DNA of 64,000 nucleotides from Molanna angustata (lineage: Eukaryota > Arthropoda > Insecta > Trichoptera > Molannidae), in contig OY754975.1 in the NCBI GenBank assembly GCA_963576475.1, forward strand, positions 21,509,169 through 21,573,168, in the 5' to 3' direction. Below the pieces are notes generated by a model. That model searched no databases, was not told the DNA's origin, and saw nothing but the letters and a program-made list of their open reading frames with translations. A program made the position numbers and the translations under genes. Below, piece after piece: positions 1 to 9,565 of the stretch; position 1 is the stretch's first letter, and every line of letters starts with the position of its first letter.

Positions 1-176
1 CGGAAAAAAAGTATCAGTAAAGCAGCAAAGATAACAAAATAGACAAGACCATGCTTTTAAGGTATGTTAAGACAGCCTCACAAGAGAAGACTGGCCGTGA
101 TTGCAATAAATGGGCTCACGTTATATGCACCACTGGTGGAGGGATATATATTCAGTAACTATTAAAATAAGAACGT
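1..176. other. Left edge, unassigned AT-rich sequence
   Basis: No coding frame, RNA or clear repeat is visible here. It ends at the TA dinucleotide (175-176) used by the palindromic MITE that follows. Confidence 0.4.
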
Positions 177-483
177 ACTAAAATTGTAGATTTTAGATTT
201 ACGATCTAATTTCAACGTTATAAAATATCAACTTGGACTAAATGGATAGGAACGTACCTATTTTGGCCGGAACGTTCTTAAAAAGTTACTGAATCAGATG
301 TATTATGAATAATTATGAAAATTATGAAATTTTCATCATTTTCATAATTATTCAAAATACGTCTACTTCAGTAAATTTTTAAGAACGTTCCGGTCAATAT
401 AGGTACGTTCATATTGCATTTAGTGCAAGTTGATATTTTATAATGCTGAAATAAGACCGTAAATCTAAAATCTACAATTTTAG
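177..483. mobile_element. Near-perfect palindromic MITE (TA target site)
   Basis: Two arms of about 150 bp are reverse complements of each other around a centre near position 325. The ends read ctaaaattgtagatttt and its complement. A TA dinucleotide flanks each side (175-176 and 484-485), as expected for Tc1/mariner-type insertion. There is no coding capacity, so it is a foldback or MITE copy mobilised in trans. The superfamily call rests only on the TA flanks. It lies just upstream of LINE-A copy 1. Confidence 0.7.
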
Positions 484-485
484 TA

Positions 486-1690
486 ATATATACACAAATT
501 ATCAACCCATCCCAGAGGAAACCCGGGAGTTCATATATGCTGATGACACTGCGTGGCAGGGGCGTGAAACCCCGAAATGAAATTCAGTAATGTCGAAAAT
601 TATCTGTTTTTTAGCATCATTTTTCATTCCAGTGGCCATGAAAAATATTTTTTAAATACATACCAAAATATAATTTGCTTTTGTGGCCCAGTAAAGCATC
701 GTATCTACATACGGTTAAATTTTTAATCTTGTAGTACAATTGCAATATCTGGACGACTTTTCTTTTATTTCAGTACATTGTCTGAGTTTATTTGTTTATG
801 TTAAATTGTTAATTTGTCGATTTTTTGGCACAAATCATCCAATAGGATGCAATTGCCTTGAAAAAAAAATAATAATTGCAATAAACCAAAAAAAATTTTT
901 TTGTTTATTTTCGGCTTCTATAAGCAATTCCGCTTTTGTGCAGTGGCTACCCAGGAAGATACATTCCAATTAGATGAAGATAAACTTACACAAACCCTAA
1001 ATGCACTTGGGAAATACTACAACGAGAACATGATAAAGCCAAACCCAAGAAAAATAATTCCACGCCTTCCATCTTAAAAACAAATAAGCAGGTAGAAAGC
1101 TGGATGTCACGTGGAAGGGAGAAAAAATCGAACACTGCTCCACGCCGAAATACCTTGGTGTGACACTGGTTAGGACACTTTCCTATAAAGAACACTGCAA
1201 TAACACCATGCACAAAGTTTCCGCCAGAAATAACATCTTACGAAAGCTCACCGGTTCATCATGGGGAGCCTTTACGATCACCGGATAAAACCCCCAAGAC
1301 TAAGATCGAGAAAAAGCTTCCTTAAGGTCACAAATGACTTTACAACTTCGTCTGAAAAACGTAGAGAGGAATTGTGGAGGCAGGAACTTGGTGATAATCC
1401 ATGGATGATGCCATCCGAAGGCACAAACACCGTGCATAGACTGAGCTACCCCCCGTGGAGGGCACTGAACAGACTAAGGGTTGGGGTGACTAGGTGCAAA
1501 TGTAACCAGCAGAAGTGGGGCTTTTTGGATGGGGAGGACATGATCTGCGACTGCGGGGAGGTTCAGAGTGATTTTCACTTATTGCAATGCCCGCTGATGC
1601 GAAATGCATGTAATGAGAATGACCTAATGATGGCAAATGACAAAGCGATAGACGTCGCTGCATACTGGAGTGGCAAGGCCTAAAGTCCGG
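486..1690 (+). pseudogene. LINE-A copy 1: decayed non-LTR retrotransposon RT/C-terminal fragment
   Basis: Remnant of a reverse transcriptase. The frame reads FIYADDTA at about 529-553 (YADD is the RT active site), is interrupted by the hAT-like MITE at 557-938, and resumes at about 941. Thumb-like sequence (KPNP..., then a PKYLGVTL block) continues with frameshifts to about 1260. Around 1255-1270 it jumps to the C-terminal region, which is open from 1261 to 1683 and ends with a CxC...H....C zinc-knuckle-like block. Homologous blocks occur in LINE-A copy 2 (2343-4894, opposite strand). The LNRLR.GV and WG motifs resemble the CR1/L2/Daphne-like group; that clade call is tentative. It is not functional. 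Confidence 0.8.
557..938. mobile_element. hAT-like MITE inserted in LINE-A at the YADD motif
   Basis: One of four related copies in the window (also 24155-24439, 37315-37613, 40772-41181). It begins caggggcgtg and ends gcaattccgc plus a few bases. The flanks tgcgtgg (550-556) and tgcagtgg (939-946) look like an 8-bp target duplication with one base lost. Joining the flanks restores the LINE-A reading frame directly after YADD. Short CAGGGGCG-type termini and 8-bp target duplications are typical of hAT elements. Confidence 0.7.
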
Positions 1691-2342
1691 ACCCGAAAAC
1701 TAAGTATATTGAATAGTTATATTTAAAATTACTAAAGAAAAATTACGTGGCTAATACTTTACCTTGTCAGAATCAATATAAAAAATAAATTTGGATTTTT
1801 TTAGAATAAATTTCAAAATTTCAAAGAGGGAAAACTAATTGTGAAAAAAATCCAGATGGAGTAAAAACTACTTTTATACGATTGTGGCCAACACTAAACT
1901 CTCCACTGTATGTAGACCATAGTCTTGTCACACAGTTGGGATGATTATCATACTACAGTCATTGAATTTCCATAAATTTAATAGATAAAGTAATGCTCTG
2001 TTGTATCATCCAACATGTACATTATACAACCCTAACTACTATAGTTAATCAATCAAATTACTTATGATTTAAAACCAACAGGATATATTTAGAGAAACTT
2101 TTATCTTGTTTACAAATTAAAATTCTTATATGTGATCTCACAGTACCAAGATGTACCACGAGAATTGATGTTGTTTATTTAAAAAAAAGAAGTACTTAAT
2201 ACTGGTAAAAATAAGTTTAAAAACAACTAGTCAATGAACTCGAGTACCCGAGATAAAAGTTCTCTGATATCAAAATAGTATTTAAGGTAAATTGACGTTG
2301 GTTCAATGTCAATCATTTAATTCTTCTTCGTGTCAGCAGCAT
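1691..2342. other. AT-rich spacer with partial copy of repeat family X
   Basis: No gene is seen. Bases about 1876-1925 (a block containing 'tggccaacactaaactc') match the end of a repeat found more fully at 17325-17545 and 42058-42290. Confidence 0.5.
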
Positions 2343-4894
2343 TCAAACAGTTCTCGACCAATAGTTGGCAACGTCAGATGCTGCGCCACTACAGCGCAGT
2401 AGGTCCTCGAGTGAGCAGGTAGCAGGGCAGGCAGGGCAATCTCGTAGGTGGTCAGTGGTCTGCGGCAGGCCGCATTCACACGAGAGGCAGTCGTCATCTG
2501 ATATAATTCCCCATCTCCTTAGGTTATCTTTCGATCTGCCGACGCCCGGTCTTAATCTATTTAGTGATTCCCAGGTGCGCCAGTCCAGACTGTGACCCGG
2601 GGGGAGATGCTCCTGAGGTTCGATGAACTCTTTTGGAGATTTTTCTCGCCACAAAGTGAGCCTGGCTTCCTCTGGAGATGTTTTGAGCGGCTCAGTGTAT
2701 CTTAGGAAGCCCTTGCGGGATTTCAGCCTGGGTCGGGCAGTCTCACAGTTGTAAAGGCAGTGCGAGGGTTGGTGTTGAGCTTTGTTCAGTTCTACGCTAC
2801 ATTGCACCTCGCGCCTGATGCTAGGGGGTACAGCATGTCCAGTGGAGTGGGTTTAAGGCAGCCAGTGATCACGCGGTAGGTGTCGTTGAGTGCCACATCA
2901 ACGTGTTTAGCGTGAGGTGATCTGCTCCACACTGGGGCAGCGTATTCACCAGCTGAGAAACACAGGACCAGGGCTGAGGTACGAAAGAGCAATGGTTGTG
3001 CGCCCCACTCAGAGTTGGCCAGTTTGCATAGAAGATTGTTTCTTGTAGCCACTTTCTGCTTGGTGTTAGTGCAGTGTGTTTTGAATGAGAGAGTTCTATC
3101 CAGCGCGACTTCAAGATATTTAGGATGTGTGCATGGGCTCAGGTTTTTATTTTCCCATTTAATGGAGGGCGTTCTTTTTGCATCTCTGTTTTTTAAGTGG
3201 ATGAAAGATACTTGGGTTTTTGTGGGGTTGGGTTGTAGCTGATTCTGTTTATAGAATTGAGACATTGACTCTAGACCGTATGACACGGTGTTTTCCACTT
3301 CTTCAAAGGTTGGTGTTTGGGTGATTAGTGCGAGGTCATCTGCATAGACAAAAGATTTTGTTCCAGTTGGGAGTGGCTGGTCGTTCGTGTAAATGTTAAA
3401 CAGAGTTGGTGCTAAGACGCTCCCCTGCGGGAGTCCGTTTCTCTGTGCACGCCATCTTTTGTGATCGTATATATTTTTGAGTTGAGTATTTGTTCTGTGC
3501 AGAGATCATAGAGTCCCGCTGCCTTACCATTTTTTGAAGTGCTTAATGCTTTTTCCAGTTCGCTCATGTTGAAAGGGTTAGAGAGTTCGCTAGTTTCCTC
3601 GTCTGGGCATCTAGTGGTTTGGTCTTTGCCGTTTAAAAGGAGTTGGTATGCGATTTGGTCAGCAGTTACTTTTGCGTGTTCGATTGGGGCAGTAGGGTCG
3701 TGAGAAAGTTTCTTTAGCAGCTTCCATGCCTTTTGGCTGTTTTTTGTGAAGTCGAGTTCTTCGATCATCTTGATCCACTGACTTCTTCTGTCTTCAGCGA
3801 CTGAATCAGCTAGACGTTTGCCCATTTTGATGGTGTCCTCTGAGAAAGGCGAGTCTCTGTGAAGGTTTCCGTATTGCTCTATGAGATCCATTAATTCGGG
3901 TGAGAGTCCTGAGATGTACTTTGTACGACATCCTCTCGGTATGTGAAATCTTGAAATCCTTTTGATTATGTGTATGAACATTTCATAGTTAGAAATGGTT
4001 GGTTGAAGGTGTTGTATTTCTTTGTCCAGGTCATTTGTAAAGTGAGTCCAATTTGCTTTCCTGAAGTTAAATCTACGTTTGAAGGGAACCTTCTTGGGTT
4101 CGATAGCGGCCACTACCTGACAGATTATGGGGCTATGTTGGGTGTAAGGTATTGGAGAGCCCACTGACTTTATGCACTGGTGGCTTAGTGTCTTGCTCGC
4201 AAAAATGAGATGGGTTATATCCTCTTTTCCATCTGCCACTGTTAAATTATGGTGGTAGTTTGGCATCATGTATGAGTGATAGTTGACTACCTTCGAGCCA
4301 AAGTTCTAAAGCTTCACCATTAAAGTCTGTTTTTGCATATCCCCACAGTATGCTATGGCAGTTGAAGTAGCCGACTATGAATTTTATGGATTTGGAAAAG
4401 TTTGATGGCGCTGCAAAGCGAAATTCTTCATTTGGTAGTTTATAGTAAGAAGTTATTGAAAACATGTTGAATTCGACTGTTAGGATTTCAATATTATGCA
4501 GTTCGGTGAGGGTAACACTTGTTATTTCTAGATTGTCTTTCACAAAGATTGCGCTACCATATTTCTCGTATGGTCTTTCATTGACTAGTTTCATTCCCTC
4601 TATATGAGGTCGTTTATTGCTTGCACCTCGATGGTTTCCTGAATACACAGGGTGTCACAGTTGGTAAGTTTACAGTATTCACTAAGGAGTATTTACTTGC
4701 ACGTCGATAAACCTTCTATGTTGATTGATATAATAGTAATGGTTGGCCCTGAGAAGGGCCTTTTTGTAAGATATGCATTTTGGCTCATATTGAACTAGCT
4801 TTAGGGTCGTTGAATTGACTGTTGCTGCTGTATTGCAAAGATTTGCCAGGATATTTCTGTTACCAGGGGGCACCGCGGGGAGGTTCTTTCCTTG
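2343..4894 (-). pseudogene. LINE-A copy 2: internally deleted EN-RT non-LTR retrotransposon
   Basis: Read on the minus strand. An AP-endonuclease-like start (ISINIEGLS near 4735) is followed by CIQET, SAIFVK and a VGYFNCHSILWGY block, where the usual catalytic Asp of GDFN is Tyr. A long frame at 4269-3412 covers the EN-RT linker up to RT block 'NGKAAGLYDLCTEQI'. It then jumps to RNGLPQGSVLAPTLFNIY and FVYADDLAL (about 3430-3335), so roughly 150 codons carrying the first RT blocks are deleted. The thumb region (3298-2792) and the C-terminal zinc-knuckle-like region (2807-2343, CECG...H...CPAC) follow with frame changes. The 5' end abuts an 18-base poly-C run. Inactive. Same family as 486-1690. 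Confidence 0.85.
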
Positions 4895-4912
4895 CCCCCC
4901 CCCCCCCCCCCC
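4895..4912. repeat. Poly-C tract (18 C)
   Basis: Homopolymer directly at the 5' limit of LINE-A copy 2; it may mark the insertion junction. Confidence 0.9.
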
Positions 4913-5059
4913 AATCATTTAATAGAAGCACAAGACTAAGTACCTAGTGATAGGTAATTCATCTCTCCTTTTCTTAAATTGTAAACGTATAAAACTACTA
5001 ACAAAATAAAAGTTTATTTAATGTTCAGAGTATTTAATCAAAAGACCCGAACATATCAT

Positions 5060-5190
5060 ACATAGTAAGTGTATATGTTTTCTTCTTGAAAGATTGAAAA
5101 TCCCTAAATGAATTTTTATGGTGTTCATGTAACCATACTCACTGTCACGAAACTCAAAGTATGCACTCTACATGATAACTGTTAAGAAAT
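5060..5190 (+). repeat. Partial copy of interspersed repeat family X
   Basis: The block with 'cactgtcacgaaactcaaagt' and 'ctacatgataactgttaag' resembles 42115-42290. No coding meaning is apparent. Confidence 0.5.
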
Positions 5191-5212
5191 TGATATAAAA
5201 AAATTGCTTTAA

Positions 5213-5345
5213 CAATAGACGAGCATGTATGAGACGATGCATGAATGTTGATGAGGCGATGGATATGTGTCAAGATAGAAGAATTTGTTGTTTAGTTCTC
5301 TCTACCCACCCCGTGAGGAAGATGGCGTGATAGTATTTAGATGGA
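5213..5345 (+). mobile_element. 3' end fragment of RTE retrotransposon
   Basis: It aligns by eye with the last about 110 bp of the intact RTE ORF2 (23633-23746): 'tgtatgagacgatgcatgaatgt', 'gtcaagatagaag', 'ggcgtgatagta'. The copy is severely 5'-truncated with substitutions and no open frame. Confidence 0.8.
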
Positions 5346-6515
5346 TACTATTACATTCCTAATAGCGGAGACTAAAAAAATCATAAAAATGTGAAATCAT
5401 ATGAAGAAATTATGAAATCAAATTACACATTGTCAAACACAAATAAAATATCTCCATATACATATATGTTTTTCATACAAGAAATCCATTATTTTGAACA
5501 CAGTTTTTCAAACGGTTGTATATGTAATGAATGTGTAAAGGAGGCGTCTAGTCTTGCCGCTTTTCGTCGCTTAGGTGCTGAATACATAAAACAAAAGTTT
5601 TTTTAAAAATCGTGTGTTTCTATTGTTTATATATTATGTTCTAAGACTATAATATCTGTTTTGCTTGTTTTGATACTATATTGTTATTATTATTTTTTCA
5701 TGTTCTTTGATGTCTTCTATTGTGGTAGTGTGTTTTCCTTTTTTTTACTTTGTGTTTTATTGTTATTGATGGATACGTGTCTTTTTTGTGTTCATTTAGT
5801 CATCCGATGTTGATTTGTTTATTTTTATTGTTTGTTTTTATTTTCGTTTGTACTAGATGTAAGAAATTGTATTTTTTTTACATCTTAATAAAATGTATAC
5901 AATACAATATTTTTCTCTGAAGGTTGACAAACTCTGAATGCAGTTTTGTGAAGATTGTTTATGTTGTAAAAATGATTTTAACAAAATTGGAAAATCTCAA
6001 ATTTTCAGGTTGTGAGAGAATTTTTTCTGTTTTAACAGATGAAATCATAGAGAAGGAATGAAGCGTTGTCTATGGAAATCTAATCAGCTCTTAGTTAATG
6101 TACTTCACACATATGGTATCATTGTCCGCATAGTTTGGTCTGTACAGATGACAATATTTGTCATATAAGTACAATAAAATTATTACTCCATTCTGACGAT
6201 GCTCGGCATTGGGCTATACCGGTGGATGGAAGTCGCGTTTGTGAACTTAATTAAATATAATTTTTTCATAATTCTATACAATTATAATTGGTTTTTGATT
6301 GCAAGTAATATTGCAGAATAGGTAAAATAGAAAGATTTTTTTCTAATTCCTATTTGATAATTAATTCAATTCAATAAAAAAATACATTGAATAGGACTAT
6401 CCCAATCGAATGCTCGTAGGAATTGATAACATAATAATATTTTGTTTACAATATTGTTCTATTTTCGTCCAAGGCAAGATTAAACATTTTTTAATCTGTA
6501 AGATGTATATTATAT
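5346..6515. other. AT-rich spacer, nothing recognised
   Basis: Low-complexity T-rich sequence (notably 5600-5900). An open stretch at 5391-5606 has no recognisable domain and no splice context, so it is not called. Confidence 0.5.
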
Positions 6516-6625
6516 CCTTTTTAAACAATTACATATACATCTTCACAAATTTCCCAAATTATGCATTACCTGATTGTTTTTGCTGTAGGTGAAGGAAATC
6601 AGTCGAGGCAGATCTATATAATCTT
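6516..6625 (-). mobile_element. SINE-1 tail fragment
   Basis: On the minus strand it carries the body of the tRNA-derived SINE seen at 26484-26660 and 47027-47210: 'gatctgcctcgactgatttc', a variant of the box-B-adjacent region, then the 'catttatgc' and 'gatgtatatgta' tail words in altered form. The tRNA head is missing. It abuts the 135-bp array. Confidence 0.6.
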
Positions 6626-6673
6626 CTTATTTTTCTTTCGTTGAGAGTTTAACACCTTTATTGAGAGAAAAAT

Positions 6674-7751
6674 ATGAGGATTGAGAAGTCCTCATGCCTT
6701 AATTTTTCTCTTTATTTGAATTGATATATCGTTGTTTAGTGATATACATATTATTTGAAATATAGAGAAATATTGAGACCTGAGGCTTCCCCATTCCTAA
6801 TATTTATGAGGATTGAGAAGTCCTCATGCCTTAATTTTTCTCTTTATTTGAATTGATATATCGTTGTTAAGTGATATTATACATATTATTTGAAATAAAG
6901 AGAAATATTGAGACCTGAGGCTTCCCCATTCCTAATATTTATGAGGATTGAGAAGTCCTCATGCCTTAATTTTTCTCTTTATTTGAATTGATATATCGTT
7001 GTTAAGTGATATTATACATATTATTTGAAATAAAGAGAAATATTGAGACCTGAGGCTTCCCCATTCCTAATATTTATGAGGATTGAGAAGTCCTCATGCC
7101 TTAATTTTTCTCTTTATTTGAATTGATATATCGTTGTTAAGTGATATTATACATATTATTTGAAATAAAGAGAAATATTGAGACCTGAGGCTTCCCCATT
7201 CCTAATATTTATGAGGATTGAGAAGTCCTCATGCCTTAATTTTTCTCTTTATTTGAATTGATATATCGTTGTTAAGTGATATTATACATATTATTTGAAA
7301 TAAAGAGAAATATTGAGACCTGAGGCTTCCCCATTCCTAATATTTATGAGGATTGAGAAGTCCTCATGCCTTAATTTTTCTCTTTATTTGAATTGATATA
7401 TCGTTGTTAAGTGATATTATACATATTATTTGAAATAAAGAGAAATATTGAGACCTGAGGCTTCCCCATTCCTAATATTTATGAGGATTGAGAAGTCCTC
7501 ATGCCTTAATTTTTCTCTTTATTTGAATTGATATATCGTTGGTAAGTGATATTATACATATTATTTGAAATAAAGAGAAATATTGAGACCTGAGGCTTCC
7601 CCATTCCTAATATTTATGAGGATTGAGAAGTCCTCATGCCTTAATTTTTCTCTTTATTTGAATTGATATATCGTTGTTAAGTGATATTATACATATTATT
7701 TGAAATAAAGAGAAATATTGAGACCTGAGGCTTCCCCATTCCTAATATTTA
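6674..7751. repeat. Tandem array of eight about 135-bp palindromic units
   Basis: Unit starts (atgaggattgagaagtcctc) fall at 6674, 6806, 6941, 7076, 7211, 7346, 7481 and 7616. The first spacing is 132 bp and all others are exactly 135 bp. Units are almost identical; one clear difference is g for t near 7541. Each unit is itself an imperfect inverted repeat: TTTCTCTTTATTT in the left half pairs perfectly with AAATAAAGAGAAA in the right half, and the ends aggattgagaagtcctca and tgaggcttccccattcct also pair with mismatches. Every monomer could therefore form a long hairpin. There is no open frame. Near-identity suggests recent amplification, or gene conversion. Confidence 0.95.
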
Positions 7752-7894
7752 TCTCGGTATACGGGTGCAATTCCATTTTTTGTGTAAATTACAAACATAT
7801 TGACTTTTATAAGATTCCCGTAAATAAATGATATTATTTGTTGTGCTATTCAAGGTAAGTGCTATTAATGTTTGTAGGTATATTTAATTTTAAA
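7752..7894. other. Spacer after the array, nothing recognised
   Basis: Short AT-rich sequence without a detectable feature. Confidence 0.4.
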
Positions 7895-8190
7895 ATTAAT
7901 TGTGGCACCGGCTGATAATAGTGCTTCCACCCTTATTAATTATCATCGTTTTGGGGTGTCCAGTATGAGCCGGATATTCAAAAGAACAAGAGGCAATATA
8001 ACATATCAATGAGGTTCACCAGCCATTCTGAATGTTGTCCTTTTAAGTGTGACGAGGCTGTTGTGTGGGGATACAATACTCATGTGTCGTGCTTTCTTTT
8101 ATAAGGTAATACACACTCGCACAGCTAGGCTGCCGCTGGTTACCCCACATTGTGGGATATGTCGTGATGGTACATATATATGTTATTACA
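7895..8190 (-). repeat. Interspersed repeat family C (reverse copy)
   Basis: Reverse complement of the repeat at about 15360-15630. Shared blocks include 'gcaccggct', 'tagtgcttcca', 'catcgttttgg' and 'ttaccccacattgtgggat'. A shorter third copy lies at 25845-25910. Class unknown; possibly a non-autonomous DNA element or SINE. Confidence 0.65.
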
Positions 8191-8739
8191 ATTATATTAT
8201 AAGTTATTATATTTATTTCGGAAATAAATGATAATATTCATTATCATTATGTTCTATAATAGGTACCAGGTATATTTCATTTGACTATGGAAGAAATATA
8301 AGTTGTAGGTATTAAAGTTTATTTATCTTATTTTTGTACAAAACTTTTCCATTTATTAGAAAAATAATATTATACTTTATATAATAATGAAGAATATGAT
8401 ACATATTTTTCGTGTTTATTCAATTATCTTAATAAATACATACTAATGTTGCATTTAACTGAAAAAAAATATTAACGCTCAGCCGGGAACGTATAGTTTT
8501 GTTAACTTTGAATGAAATACAAAATTATTCAATTTTATCTAAATATCAAATGAATCAAGATGGAAACAGTTTCAACATGCATTGTCATCGGGAATATACA
8601 AATTCTGAAAATTTCGGAGCACTAACTAGTCGAGAAGTTAAAAATCGATTGTAGAATTGCAGTACAGACAGGCAAACAAGTGAAATTAAATAAAATGGCG
8701 TAAAAATCTATCCAATCATGAGAATTGACACCATGAATT
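8191..8739. other. AT-rich spacer; 8500-8690 repeats at 40575-40745
   Basis: No gene. The block 'ttcaattttatctaaatatc' at about 8530 and the following about 150 bp resemble 40597-40745 near gene B exon 1, so part is interspersed repeat or duplicated sequence. Confidence 0.5.
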
Positions 8740-9421
8740 CAGTGGCGTAGCTAGAAAATATTGGCCCTCATGCAAAAATTACAAATGGGCCTCTAACGTT
8801 ATTTTAGTCCCACATCCCTCATGCGAAAATTACGAAAGGGCCCTAGGACATTTTAAAAAGTATTAATTATACACATTAGATTAAATAAACTCTTGTTTAA
8901 AAATATATTTACTCTTGTCAATCCAATAATAATTAAATATTTGCACAATCATTAATGAAAATTTACTGTTATTGAAAATTGATTTAGATTGGTATGACCG
9001 CCGCACAGGAATATCGGGTCCAGTGCGTAGATGCGTTTGGTATTCGGGACTGTCGGAAGACAAAGACGACTGCAACTAGCGATGGCATCATCTGTCTCCC
9101 GATTGGTTGGAAGTTTCGTAATGCGAGAGCTGGCGATGAGCTTCTGGAATGTACCTACTAGATGTGTAGCATAGAACACACTAACTAAATGTGTAGGGAC
9201 TTGTTGCTACCCAGAGATGCGGGGGGAGATAGGATAACGTTATATTTTTATCGATGTGGATAGGTGTATATGTGACGCCACATGTGTTTTGTAAAAATAT
9301 TTTGATATTGACAACGATTGATTTATCATATAAGAAATATGTTTAGGAAATTGGGTCCCTTATAAAGGTGGCCCTCGTGCTTTTCATGACCCTGCTGTTA
9401 GATATAAGAGCTACGCCATAG
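8740..9421. mobile_element. hAT-like non-autonomous element (682 bp)
   Basis: Terminal inverted repeats cagtggcgtagct (left) and agctacgccatag (right). Flanking 8-bp direct repeats catgaatt (8732-8739) and catgaatg (9422-9429) differ at one base. Eight-base duplications and CAGTGGCG termini are hAT hallmarks. There is no transposase; internal open frames are short and unlike known proteins. It sits about 145 bp downstream of the P450-A stop codon and may contribute to that gene's 3' end. Confidence 0.85.
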
Positions 9422-9565
9422 CATGAATGTCATATTTAAAAATTCTTTTTTACAAGTATATAATACCTGATATATGAACAGTATAAAAGTATGACATATT
9501 GGTAAAGGCTATAACTAACACGGACATGACATGTTTTAAATTAAGAAAATTGTGGATGGAATCGA

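Noticed and set aside
6674..7751. CRISPR-like regular spacing
   Set aside because: Whole units repeat without unique spacers, in a eukaryotic genome; this is a tandem satellite.
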